Both the position numbers and the translations under genes were made by a program. DNA of 64,000 nucleotides from JAGVSV01 sp050952845 (GTDB lineage: Bacteria > Bacillota > Clostridia > Christensenellales > Aristaeellaceae). The notes under the pieces are model-generated. The model had not been told where the DNA came from. It did no database searches and worked only from the letters and a program-made list of their open reading frames with translations. This document shows positions 9,063-17,325 of the stretch, in pieces. The first letter of the stretch is position 1; every line of letters begins with the position of its first letter. Location of the stretch: the NCBI GenBank assembly GCA_050952845.1, contig JBMNLP010000001.1, forward strand, positions 2,232,001-2,296,000. The letters run 5' to 3'.

Positions 9063-9932
9063 ATGACAATGAAGATGGATAAAGAAAAAAAGCCTTCCTC
9101 TTTGTGGAAAGACGCGCTGAAGCGCTTCATGCGCAACAAGACTGCGGTTGTATCTTTCTGCGTGCTGGTTGTGCTGGCGCTGATGGCAGCTTTTGCTCCC
9201 TTTGTCGCGCCGTATGATCCCTATGAGACGGACATGAAGAGCGTCAAGGCGACCCCCTCTGCCGAGCACTGGCTCGGCTGTGATGAGAACGGCCGTGATA
9301 TCCTCAGCCGCCTGATTTACGGTGCGCGTATCTCCCTGACGGTTGGTTTCCTCTCCGTAGCGATTTCGGTCACGATCGGCGCTTTCATCGGCATGGTTTC
9401 CGCTTTCTATGGCGGTGCAGTAGATGCTGTTCTCAGCCGTTTGATGGAAATCATTTCTTCGTTCCCAAGCGTGCTGCTGGCGATTATTTTCATGAGCGTT
9501 TTCGGACGCGGTATTGAAAATGCCATCATTGCAGTGGCGCTGGTCGGCATTCCAGGACCAGCGCGCATTGTCCGTTCCGCCACGCTTTCCGTTCAAGAGA
9601 ACGACTATATCACTGCTGCACGCGCCATCGGTTGCAGCAATCTGACAATTATTCTTCGTCACATTTTGCCGAATATCATGGCTCCCATCATTGTGAATGC
9701 GACAATGAGCGTTTCCGGCGCTATTCTTTCCACAGCCGCCCTGGGATTCCTGGGCCTGGGCGTTCAGCCGCCCACGGCAGAATGGGGCTACATGCTGTCC
9801 AACGGCAAAAACTTCGTGTTCACCGCGCCGCATCTGATTTTGTTCCCCGGCATGGCGATTGCAATCACCGTTCTGTCGTTCAACCTGCTCGGCGACGGCC
9901 TGCGCGATGCGCTCGACCCAAGGCTGAAGTAA
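9063..9932 (+). CDS. ABC transporter permease, DppC/OppC type
   Basis: Start ATG 9063 follows AAAGGAGGAAAGGCG. An upstream in-frame start would overlap the previous gene by about 45 bases and has no ribosome site. The 289-residue protein has the DppC layout: a cytoplasmic N-terminus, one span, the extracytoplasmic segment with HWLGCDENGRDILSRL, then five spans. The EAA loop reads DYITAARAIGCSN, and the end is GDGLRDALDPRLK. It forms the channel with the DppB-type partner. Gene spacing (13 bases upstream, 12 downstream) supports a single operon. Confidence 0.93.
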   Translation: MTMKMDKEKKPSSLWKDALKRFMRNKTAVVSFCVLVVLALMAAFAPFVAPYDPYETDMKSVKATPSAEHWLGCDENGRDILSRLIYGARISLTVGFLSVAISVTIGAFIGMVSAFYGGAVDAVLSRLMEIISSFPSVLLAIIFMSVFGRGIENAIIAVALVGIPGPARIVRSATLSVQENDYITAARAIGCSNLTIILRHILPNIMAPIIVNATMSVSGAILSTAALGFLGLGVQPPTAEWGYMLSNGKNFVFTAPHLILFPGMAIAITVLSFNLLGDGLRDALDPRLK

Positions 9933-9944
9933 GGAGGTTTGAAT

Positions 9945-10934
9945 ATGGCACCGTTGTTGCAGGTTAAAAACCTCGTTACCCAGTTTAAGGTAGACAAAGG
10001 AACCATCATCAAAGCTGCGGACAACGTCAGCTTCCACATCGACGAAGGCGAAACCGTTGCCATTGTCGGGGAGAGCGGCAGCGGCAAGAGCGTAACCTCG
10101 CTCTCGGTGATGCAGCTCGTTCCCGACCCGCCCGGCAAGATTGCAGGCGGCGAAATTCTGTTACGCGGAGAGGACATGCTCACGATGACGCCCGCACAGG
10201 TACGCAGCATCCGCGGCAATGAGATTGCCATGATCTTTCAGGAACCCATGACCAGCCTGAACCCTGTTATAACAGTGGGCAGGCAGATCACGGAACCCAT
10301 TCGCTTGCATATGAAGCTGGACCAGAAAGCTGCCGAAGCCCGCGCAATCGAGCTTCTTCGCAGAGTGGGCATTCCTGATCCCGACAAGCGCATGCAGACC
10401 TATCCGCACCAGCTGTCAGGCGGCATGCGTCAGCGGGTTATGATTTGCATGGCGCTTTCCTGCAATCCCAAGCTGCTGATTGCCGATGAGCCAACCACTG
10501 CGCTGGATGTGACCATTCAGGCGCAGATTTTGGACCTGATTCGCTCCATCCGTGATACAGAAAGGACTTCGGTTTTGTTCATTACCCATGACCTGGGCGT
10601 TGTTGCGGAAATTGCGCATCGCGCCATCGTCATGTATGCCGGCAACATCATGGAGATGGCGCCGGTGAAGCAATTGTTCAAGGATCCTTTGCATCCGTAT
10701 ACCCGCGGTTTGCTGAATGCCATTCCCAAGCTGTCCACGCCGCGACGCCAGAAGCTTTACACCATTCAAGGCATTGTTCCCGACCTTTCGGATCTGCCCA
10801 GGGGCTGCGTGTTTTCCACTCGCTGCGAAACGTGCTTGGGCATCTGCCACGAAAAGCGTCCGCCGCTGCGCCGTCTGCCTGACGGCCGCGAGGTAAGGTG
10901 CTTTCAGGTTGAGGGAGGTGATATTTGTGAGTAA
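9945..10934 (+). CDS. ABC transporter ATPase, OppD type
   Basis: Start ATG 9945 is seven bases after AGGAGG; an upstream TTG (9939) is too close. The 329-residue ATPase has Walker A GESGSGKS, signature LSGGMRQRV, Walker B LLIADEPTTALD and the switch His in ITHDLGVVAE. The C-terminal oligo_HPY extension carries a cysteine cluster (CVFSTRCETCLGIC) of the kind known in OppD/DppD proteins, where an iron-sulfur cluster may bind. It powers the importer together with the OppF-type partner, whose gene overlaps its 3' end by 8 bases. Confidence 0.95.
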   Translation: MAPLLQVKNLVTQFKVDKGTIIKAADNVSFHIDEGETVAIVGESGSGKSVTSLSVMQLVPDPPGKIAGGEILLRGEDMLTMTPAQVRSIRGNEIAMIFQEPMTSLNPVITVGRQITEPIRLHMKLDQKAAEARAIELLRRVGIPDPDKRMQTYPHQLSGGMRQRVMICMALSCNPKLLIADEPTTALDVTIQAQILDLIRSIRDTERTSVLFITHDLGVVAEIAHRAIVMYAGNIMEMAPVKQLFKDPLHPYTRGLLNAIPKLSTPRRQKLYTIQGIVPDLSDLPRGCVFSTRCETCLGICHEKRPPLRRLPDGREVRCFQVEGGDICE

Positions 10935-11895
10935 GCCGCTTTATCAGGTGCGCAATCTGTGCAAGAGCTTCGTGTCCAAGTCCAACAAGATTGGCGCAAA
11001 GCCGCTGGTTGTCCGCGCGGTCAATGATTTGAGCTTCGATATTTTAGAGGGCGAGACCTTCGGCCTGGTCGGAGAGTCCGGCTGCGGAAAATCTACGACG
11101 GGGCGCCTGCTCATCAGGCTGCTGGATCCTACATCCGGCCGCATTCTTTACTGCGGGCAGGACATTGCCCAGCTTAACGAAAAACAGATGCGTTCCCTGC
11201 GCAAGGACATGCAAATCATCTTCCAAGATCCGTTTTCATCCCTGAACCCGAGAATGACCTGCATTGACATCATTTCCGAGCCGTTGAGCGTCCATACAAA
11301 AATGAGCAAGGCGGAGCGCCGCAAGCGTGCTTACGAACTGATGAACTACGTGGGGCTGCCGAAGGAATACGGCCTTCGCTATCCGCACGAGTTTTCCGGC
11401 GGACAGCGTCAGCGCATCGGCATTGCCCGCGCCCTGACGACCAGCCCGAAATTTATCGTATGCGACGAGCCCGTTTCGGCGCTGGACGTCTCGGTACAGT
11501 CTCAGGTGCTCAATCTGATTCAGAAACTGCAGGATGACCTGGGCTTGACCTATCTGTTCATTGCCCATGGCTTGAATGTTGTCAAGTACATTTCTGACAG
11601 AATTGGCGTGATGTATCTGGGATCGATACTGGAGCTGGCAGATTCTGAGGAAATCTATCAACATCCGCTGCATCCGTATACGCAGTCTCTGATTTCAGCA
11701 ATTCCGGATACGGACGTAGATCGCGAGCGTCAGCGCATCATCCTCAAGGGCGATGTGCCTTCTTCGTCCCAGCTGCCTTCCGGATGCCCCTTTCATACCC
11801 GCTGTGAAAAATGCATGAGCGTGTGCAAGGAACAGAAGCCCGCATTCTGTGAGGTCAGCGACCGCCATTATGTAGCTTGTCACCTATACGAATAG
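10927..11895 (+). CDS. ABC transporter ATPase, OppF type
   Basis: GTG 10927 is chosen because GAGGGAGGTGAT lies just upstream. The gene overlaps the OppD-type gene by 8 bases, which suggests coupled translation. The 322-residue protein has Walker A GESGCGKST, the OppF marker FQDPFSSLNPRMT, signature FSGGQRQRIGIARAL and Walker B FIVCDEPVSALD. The usual switch motif THD is AHG here (FIAHGLNVV); the His is kept. A C-terminal cysteine cluster (CPFHTRCEKCMSVC) mirrors that of the partner. It is the last gene of the operon. The next gene is convergent. Confidence 0.95.
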   Translation: MSKPLYQVRNLCKSFVSKSNKIGAKPLVVRAVNDLSFDILEGETFGLVGESGCGKSTTGRLLIRLLDPTSGRILYCGQDIAQLNEKQMRSLRKDMQIIFQDPFSSLNPRMTCIDIISEPLSVHTKMSKAERRKRAYELMNYVGLPKEYGLRYPHEFSGGQRQRIGIARALTTSPKFIVCDEPVSALDVSVQSQVLNLIQKLQDDLGLTYLFIAHGLNVVKYISDRIGVMYLGSILELADSEEIYQHPLHPYTQSLISAIPDTDVDRERQRIILKGDVPSSSQLPSGCPFHTRCEKCMSVCKEQKPAFCEVSDRHYVACHLYE

Positions 11896-11903
11896 TGTTA
11901 GTC

Positions 11904-11990
11904 ATCAAGCAGGCAGCCGGGGTTTATTCCCCCAGCCGACTTCTCACGCCACCATACGTACCGTTCGTTATACGGCGGTTCAGTAGTTTG
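11904..11990 (-). mobile_element. Group II intron 3'-end remnant (domains V-VI)
   Basis: On the minus strand the sequence GAACCGCCGTATAACGAACG, then GGTACGTATGGTGG and GTGAGAAGTCGG, resembles domain V of bacterial group II introns, with a stem of ACCGCCGTA against its near complement. It is followed by a G/C hairpin (GGGGGAATAAACCCC) and TGCTTGAT like domain VI and the 3' splice end. No reverse transcriptase gene or 5' part is present: the sequence up to the nifB-like stop (12169) codes for nothing recognisable. It is therefore a decayed stub lying just past the 3' end of the nitrogenase-like operon. Recognised from the general look of such ends, without a covariance search. Confidence 0.5.
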
Positions 11991-12168
11991 AGCACAGTAC
12001 CTTGTATCTTCCAGCATGCGGTCAAACGCCGTCAGGCACAGATGACTCATACCAACGTAAAACATTAATGCATCCATAAGACCCGGCACGACGATGCGTT
12101 CATGTTTGGAGTTGGTATTAGCGATAAGACTGTTTCCAAATCTCAATAAAAGCAAATTACGCCAACAT

Positions 12169-12999
12169 CTATTTCACGCATTCGAGTGATATCTTGCCTT
12201 TTTGCGGAATACCGCAGGCATCCGCCCTGCACTGCGTGCAGCGGTAGAACTGAGGGATGATTCCCTCAAGGCTTCTGCGCACGCTGTGGATTTCATCGGA
12301 CAGGGGCGCCTGCAGATGACTTAAGCGACCTGCGGGCTGCAAAGGCATCACGTTCATGATCGATGCGCCGAGCGTCCGTACCGCGGCGGCGATATCGCGC
12401 ATTTCACCGCTATTGAACCCTGGAACATACACAGTGTTGACCTTTACAGCCATTCCGGCAGCAGCGGCGAGGCGGATGCCTTCCAGCTGCCGGCGGATGA
12501 GATACTCCCCGCCCTGAATTCCTTCAAGCTTTTGCCCATTCGCGCCGATCACCCAAGGGTTCAGCCGCTCGCTGACTTCCGGACGCAGGGTGTTGACGGT
12601 GACAGTAACCGTTTTCACGCCCAATGCACGCAAACGATCGACATTTTCCGGCAAAAAGCAACCGTTTGTTCCCACACACAGGGGATATTGCGGAAACTCT
12701 CTTTGCAAAATCTCCAGCACGCAAAAAGTTTCCGGATTGAACAGAGGCTCTCCAGGACCGGCAATCCCAAGCACCACAATACCAGGATGCTCCGCAAGAC
12801 GCGCCGCAACGTACGCTTGAACCTGTTCCGGCCGAACGATCTGCACGGTTCTTCCCGGGAGCTGCCGCGAACCGTCGTCCACGCCCCTTCCGCAGAAGGC
12901 ACAGTTCAGGTTGCATTTCGGCGCGCAGGGAATGTGCATCCGCCCATATCGGCCATGAGCCTGGTTTGAAAAGCAGGGATGTCTCGAAATATCCGTCAT
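12169..12999 (-). CDS. NifB-like radical SAM protein
   Basis: The 276-residue protein starts at ATG 12999 and overlaps the nifH-like stop by 4 bases (ATGA), so it is co-translated. It keeps the NifB core: the N-terminal HPCF (Cys9) and a nearby His15, the SAM-cluster motif CNLNCAFC (Cys29, Cys33, Cys36), GIAGPGEPLFN, and the C-terminal CTQCRADACG (Cys254, Cys257). In NifB these positions bind the SAM cluster and the two substrate clusters that are fused into the 8Fe carbide core (NifB-co). It lacks the C-terminal NafY-like domain of some NifB proteins. This suggests that the operon builds a NifB-co-like cluster for the neighbouring D/K-like proteins, or uses a related radical step. Last gene of the operon. 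Confidence 0.85.
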   Translation of the reverse strand: MTDISRHPCFSNQAHGRYGRMHIPCAPKCNLNCAFCGRGVDDGSRQLPGRTVQIVRPEQVQAYVAARLAEHPGIVVLGIAGPGEPLFNPETFCVLEILQREFPQYPLCVGTNGCFLPENVDRLRALGVKTVTVTVNTLRPEVSERLNPWVIGANGQKLEGIQGGEYLIRRQLEGIRLAAAAGMAVKVNTVYVPGFNSGEMRDIAAAVRTLGASIMNVMPLQPAGRLSHLQAPLSDEIHSVRRSLEGIIPQFYRCTQCRADACGIPQKGKISLECVK

Positions 13000-13841
13000 G
13001 GAAGATCATCCTCTCCGGCAAAGCTCTCGCGTGCAATGCGGTCTCCGATCGCTTCCAGCTCTGAAATACCCAGCGGCGAGGGAACCACCACTTCCTCATT
13101 GAACAGCATAAACGATGCAAGCGCCTTAAATGCCTTGGCCGCTTCGGATTCGGGGCTTCTCTCAATGACCGTCATTTTGCGAAGCTCTGCCCGGGAAATC
13201 GCCGTATCCATGGGGATTCTCCCCACAATCCGCGTTCCCAGCGCCTGCGCGAATTCCTCTACCGGCACGCTGTCGCTCACCGCGCTTCGGGCGTTGTAGA
13301 TCAGACCACCCAATTTGCAGCCGCCGCGGGACGCATACTTCTGTATACAGCCAGTGATGTTGTTGGCGGCATAGATGGACATATAATCCGACGTGGTGAC
13401 GATATACGCCGTGTCAGCCACTCTGGCGCGCAGCGGCGTGCTGAAACCGCCGCAAACCACATCGCCCAGCACATCATAAAGGATCAGATCGGGTTGAAAA
13501 TTTTCAATAATCCGCATTTCCCGAATGTCCTGCAGCGCCAGCGCAATGCCCTTGCCGGCACAGCCCTCGCCCGCCCGCGGACCGCCGGACTCCATGCACA
13601 GCACGCCGAATACTCCCTCGTGGGCAATGTCCTCCACGCTCAGGCCAACGCCGCCCAGCCGGGCATGCACATCTAAAATCGTTTCAACAGAGCCGCGCAT
13701 GAGCACGCGCGTTGTGTCCGCCTTCGGATCGCAGCCTATCACCATGACACGCCTGCCGCCTTTGGCGGCAGCGGCGGCCGTATTGGCGACAACCGTGGAT
13801 TTACCGATGCCGCCCTTGCCGTAAATACAAATCTTCTTCAT
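12996..13841 (-). CDS. NifH-like ATP-dependent reductase (Fe protein)
   Basis: The 281-residue protein starts at ATG 13841 after AGGAAAGGAAC. It has the P-loop GKGGIGKST (residues 8-16), the phosphate-sensing IGCDPKADTT, and both cysteines that bind the shared 4Fe-4S cluster in a homodimer: Cys94 in GEGCAGKG and Cys130 in DVVCGGF. The Arg that DraT ADP-ribosylates in many NifH proteins is Lys here. It should pass electrons, driven by ATP, to the D/K-like complex encoded immediately upstream. It belongs to the NifH/BchL/CfbC superfamily, and the exact branch needs a tree. Confidence 0.9.
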   Translation of the reverse strand: MKKICIYGKGGIGKSTVVANTAAAAAKGGRRVMVIGCDPKADTTRVLMRGSVETILDVHARLGGVGLSVEDIAHEGVFGVLCMESGGPRAGEGCAGKGIALALQDIREMRIIENFQPDLILYDVLGDVVCGGFSTPLRARVADTAYIVTTSDYMSIYAANNITGCIQKYASRGGCKLGGLIYNARSAVSDSVPVEEFAQALGTRIVGRIPMDTAISRAELRKMTVIERSPESEAAKAFKALASFMLFNEEVVVPSPLGISELEAIGDRIARESFAGEDDLP

Positions 13842-13851
13842 GTTCCTTTCC

Positions 13852-15039
13852 TCATGGATTGAAACGCCCGCTCCTGCGATAGGGAAGCGTCATGACAGCA
13901 TTTAAAATATCTGAAAGCAAAAAATCCAAACCGTCGAATCCGGCATAAGGCTGGTACCCCAGCGCCACGGAATCCAGCACCGGATAGGCAAAGCGAACCA
14001 GCCGTGCAGGAACCTCATCTTCCACATGTCGCTGAAAGCTGGAACCAAACACAAGAACTGTTCCGGAATTGCGGATCCGTTCCCCCCACTCATCTGCGTC
14101 CGCAGCCGGATGCCTATCATCCAGCGTCGCGCATATGCGCAGCCCCATTTCTTCCCGCAGGAAGCGTTCCATGGCCACCGAGCGCATATAATCACCGGCA
14201 ACAGCTGCTTCCGCCTGATGAATCAAACGCAGCAGATGCACCACCTTTCTGGTTGAGTCCGCTGCCTGTATGAAGCCCTGAGCGATTGTTTCACGATGGT
14301 TCGTCTGCAACGCCGTATCAACGCGCTGTAAAAACCTCCGGCTGCCCTCCGCTCCATAGGGATAGTCCACAACGATATAGTCCATGCCGAGCGAAGCCTT
14401 CAGCGCCTCGCCTACAGCTTCAAAGCCTCTGAAAACAAGGTTGAGGTTCGCGGCTGAAAACCTTTCCATATGCGCGCCATCCAGCATGGGCAATGTCGCA
14501 TTGAGCTTGACTTCCGGCTCCAGCATGCTGCGGATGGATTCAGTATCGGCTTCAGCCTTGAAATCATCCAGAGAGATGCCGACCAAATTTACGGATGGCA
14601 TATCGCTTTTCAAAGCGCCATTGGGTAAATTTCGCGCAAGAAAACACATGGCATCCATATAACCCTGGCGCATGCTTCCACAATAGCCGGCAGTGTTCAT
14701 CCATTTCACGGGAAACGGGCAATCCGCCGCATCGATTACGCCTTGAATGTCGTCATGGATCATGTCTGAAGGACATCCGTTGAGCACATAAACGCGCTCA
14801 GGAGAATGGTTTTTCAAAATCTCCAGCGCATCCCGCAGCTTTTGCTCACCGCCAAAGACAACCTCATGCTCGTGCATCATGGTGCACGCCTGGCGAACCG
14901 CATCCTGTCTTCCCATCTGGTGCAGGGCAAGAGCGCCCCATGAACAGCCTGACACAGAATGAACCAGTAAAAAAGCGTTCTTTACGCTGACAAAAGCACG
15001 ATAAGCCCCCAGGTAATAGCAGCCTTGAAACGGTTTCAT
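13852..15039 (-). CDS. Nitrogenase-like K-type (beta) subunit
   Basis: The 395-residue oxidoreductase/nitrogenase component 1 family protein starts at ATG 15039, 3 bases after the D-like gene. Its N-terminus keeps three cysteines with NifK-like spacing: Cys7, Cys32 (SVSGCSWGAL) and Cys89 (NGCPSDMIHDD). In NifK these bind half of the P-cluster. FGGEQKLRD and GYCGSMRQGYMDAM follow, as in component 1 proteins. At 395 residues it is shorter than true NifK (about 450-520) and nearer the size of BchN/BchB-like or other nitrogenase-like subunits. It is expected to pair with the D-like protein and receive electrons from the NifH-like protein. Substrate unknown. Confidence 0.85.
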   Translation of the reverse strand: MKPFQGCYYLGAYRAFVSVKNAFLLVHSVSGCSWGALALHQMGRQDAVRQACTMMHEHEVVFGGEQKLRDALEILKNHSPERVYVLNGCPSDMIHDDIQGVIDAADCPFPVKWMNTAGYCGSMRQGYMDAMCFLARNLPNGALKSDMPSVNLVGISLDDFKAEADTESIRSMLEPEVKLNATLPMLDGAHMERFSAANLNLVFRGFEAVGEALKASLGMDYIVVDYPYGAEGSRRFLQRVDTALQTNHRETIAQGFIQAADSTRKVVHLLRLIHQAEAAVAGDYMRSVAMERFLREEMGLRICATLDDRHPAADADEWGERIRNSGTVLVFGSSFQRHVEDEVPARLVRFAYPVLDSVALGYQPYAGFDGLDFLLSDILNAVMTLPYRRSGRFNP

Positions 15040-15042
15040 TGT

Positions 15043-16548
15043 TCAGCGCCCCCTGTTCTGCCAAAGCTTTTGCCAGAGTTCAAGAGCAATCGCATCTGCA
15101 TCGGTCGCTAAATGCGGAAAAAGCTCCGGCTCATATTCTACAAGATTTATCAACAGGCGCCTGCCTGATGAATACTGCGTCAGATGCGTAGCCACATACT
15201 CAGCGCCGTTGCAAAGATTCTCCAGGTCCAACGCTGTAATGAACGCATAATGGTTGATGACCGGCTTGTCATTGCATATGCCGTGAATGTACTCATCCCC
15301 AATCACCAAATCCACTTCATCCAAGATTTCTCTCAGCTGACGATCATCCGGATTGACGATCAATTCACAAGTCAACCCCACCATATCCATTGCCTTTCGG
15401 ATGTTATGCATCATGGATTCGAGCATCTCATCATCAGTATCGCTCAGCATAAGACGCTTTTGTTCAATTCTCGCCACCACATGCGTAATTGGAATGCCTG
15501 CGCCCTTAACAGCCTGCAGCAATAGGTTTGGCAGTTGGGCAAAGGTGCGCGGCATCAACAGGATGCGTTTCCCGGCATATGCGTCGGCACATGCCGCCAT
15601 TCTGTGTCGCGCGCTTTCCATGCGCGAAGCGAATATATGATCTACATCCATTTCCAAGCCGATTTTCTCATTCAAGTCCCGATAGAACTGCAAAATCCCA
15701 TCAAGCCCCGTGTATCTGGCAAAGCCATGAATGTGCATATATTCGGTGCCAAAACGCTCATGCAAGGCTTTTGCCCAGCGCACACGCCGCGCAATATTCA
15801 ACTGCGCTGCGGGCGCGTGAATAATCTCCTGAGCAGTGCAATTCGGAAGGCAATTCAAAATACGAAGACCCATCTCCTTTAACATGCTGTTCATGCCTTC
15901 CAAGAGGACGCGCCCACCATATCCCCACGCATAGCCTTCCACATTGATCGTTCCCGGAATCACTTTCTGCGGCTGCATCAGCTGCTCAGCTAAAGTGAGC
16001 ATGGCTTCGGAAAAGCCGCAGCCCTTGTTATCCGAGGTTACAGGGGCTTTCGCCTGTCCCCAGCTCTTCAGGGTGTCCTTGCGCCCGCGGCGCATAACCG
16101 TCTTGTCAATGTGGGAAAAAACCTCCGACTGAACCGCCAGCACAGGGCAGCCGGTTTCCTGCCACAGCTGCTGTGCAATGCCCATCAGATCACACTGCAT
16201 AATATCGCTGGCCACCGTCGGCAGCAGAATCACGCATCCGGGATGGTGTTCGCGGATGATTCGCAGCGCCAGATCGCGGAGCTTCTGCTCGCCGCCAGCC
16301 ACAATGTCCGCTTCGCCCAAGTCGCTGGATTCAATGGTATATACCGGCAGGTAACGGCGGCGTGCAAAATAGCGATAATGATAAGCACAGCCCTTCGGCC
16401 CATGGAGAATGATCGCCGCGTCCCTGATCTGTGAAAATGCTGCCAGGTTGCCTGCAACCTTTCCGTTCACGCCTTGCATGTGGTTAACTGCGCCGGCATG
16501 AACCCCCATCAGAATTCGGTCCCGTTCATACTCATAAAACGCATCCAT
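15043..16548 (-). CDS. Nitrogenase-like D-type (alpha) subunit with missing cluster cysteines
   Basis: The 501-residue component 1 family protein starts at ATG 16548 after AAAGGAGCATACGC. It is recognised by LHGPKGCAYHYRY (Cys54, matching the middle P-cluster Cys of NifD) and GGEQKLRD. By hand alignment the first P-cluster Cys is absent around residues 24-28, the third is replaced by Val112 in LPTVASDIMQCD, and the FeMo-cofactor Cys (275 in NifD) falls on Arg254/Arg255 in LNIARRVRWAK. So it contributes one cysteine where NifD gives three, and has no obvious cofactor cysteine. Canonical nitrogen fixation is unlikely. The architecture recalls dark-operative protochlorophyllide reductase, but the presence of NifB argues for a special cofactor. 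Confidence 0.83.
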   Translation of the reverse strand: MDAFYEYERDRILMGVHAGAVNHMQGVNGKVAGNLAAFSQIRDAAIILHGPKGCAYHYRYFARRRYLPVYTIESSDLGEADIVAGGEQKLRDLALRIIREHHPGCVILLPTVASDIMQCDLMGIAQQLWQETGCPVLAVQSEVFSHIDKTVMRRGRKDTLKSWGQAKAPVTSDNKGCGFSEAMLTLAEQLMQPQKVIPGTINVEGYAWGYGGRVLLEGMNSMLKEMGLRILNCLPNCTAQEIIHAPAAQLNIARRVRWAKALHERFGTEYMHIHGFARYTGLDGILQFYRDLNEKIGLEMDVDHIFASRMESARHRMAACADAYAGKRILLMPRTFAQLPNLLLQAVKGAGIPITHVVARIEQKRLMLSDTDDEMLESMMHNIRKAMDMVGLTCELIVNPDDRQLREILDEVDLVIGDEYIHGICNDKPVINHYAFITALDLENLCNGAEYVATHLTQYSSGRRLLINLVEYEPELFPHLATDADAIALELWQKLWQNRGR

Positions 16549-16560
16549 GCGTATGCTCCT

Positions 16561-17322
16561 TTACAATCCCGTGTAAATAATATTCAGCCTTCCTGAATCA
16601 AGCACCTGAATATCAGCCTTAACTTTAAAAATTTCCCGCAACAAATCAACCGTCAGCACTTCGCTGGGGCTGCCGCTGGCTGCCACTTTGCCATGCTGCA
16701 TCACATAGAGGTAGTCGCAATAAGTCGCAGCAAGGTTAAGGTCGTGCATGGCTGCAAACACTTCAACACCTAAGCTTTTCACCAACTCAAGCAAGCTTAT
16801 CTGATACTGAATATCCAGATGATTGGTTGGCTCATCCAGTATCAATGCCTTGGGCTGCGCAGTAAGCGCACGAGCCATCAGAACGCGTTGACGCTCGCCT
16901 CCAGAGAGCGTGTTGATTTTACGATCAGCGTACTGTTGCATGCCTACGCGTTCAAGCGCTTCCCATGCGATCTGATAATCGGCGTCGTTATCCGATTCCA
17001 GCGCTTTTTTATGAGGAGTACGACCCATCATCGTTGTTTCCAGCACAGAAAAATCAAAGCTGAAGGTGCTCATCTGCGTCAAAACACCCAGTTTTCGCGC
17101 TGATTCCTTCAGGGATATTTTTTGAAGCGGCACGCCATCCAGTTTCACTACACCTGCGTTGGGTTTGAGTGTTCGGTAGATGGTTTTGAGCAGCGTAGAT
17201 TTTCCGCTGCCATTCGGTCCAATAATACCGACAAATTCACGATTATCCACGCTCACGCTTACATCACGGATGATCTGTGCCTTGCCGATTTTTACATCCA
17301 CATGTTTGGCCGAAATCCTCAT
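16561..17322 (-). CDS. ABC transporter ATPase, BtuD/FecE type (importer 2)
   Basis: The 253-residue ATPase starts at ATG 17322. It has Walker A GPNGSGKST, signature LSGGERQRVLMARAL, Walker B LILDEPTNHLDI and the switch His in AAMHDLNLAATYCDYLY, all typical of siderophore/cobalamin/haem importers. It follows its permease by 3 bases and precedes the D-like gene by 12. Under a cobalamin riboswitch the cargo is most likely a corrinoid, but metallophores of iron or other metals for the cluster proteins are an alternative. Confidence 0.92.
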   Translation of the reverse strand: MRISAKHVDVKIGKAQIIRDVSVSVDNREFVGIIGPNGSGKSTLLKTIYRTLKPNAGVVKLDGVPLQKISLKESARKLGVLTQMSTFSFDFSVLETTMMGRTPHKKALESDNDADYQIAWEALERVGMQQYADRKINTLSGGERQRVLMARALTAQPKALILDEPTNHLDIQYQISLLELVKSLGVEVFAAMHDLNLAATYCDYLYVMQHGKVAASGSPSEVLTVDLLREIFKVKADIQVLDSGRLNIIYTGL

Positions 17323-17325
17323 GGC

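Noticed and set aside
8925..10037. Minus-strand ORF of 370 codons across the permease genes
   Set aside because: Antisense shadow of the DppC-type gene and its flanks, with no start signal.
12169..16548. A canonical nitrogen-fixing nif cluster
   Set aside because: The D-like protein lacks two P-cluster cysteines and the FeMo-cofactor cysteine by hand alignment, there is no nifE, nifN or nifV, and the switch is cobalamin-linked.
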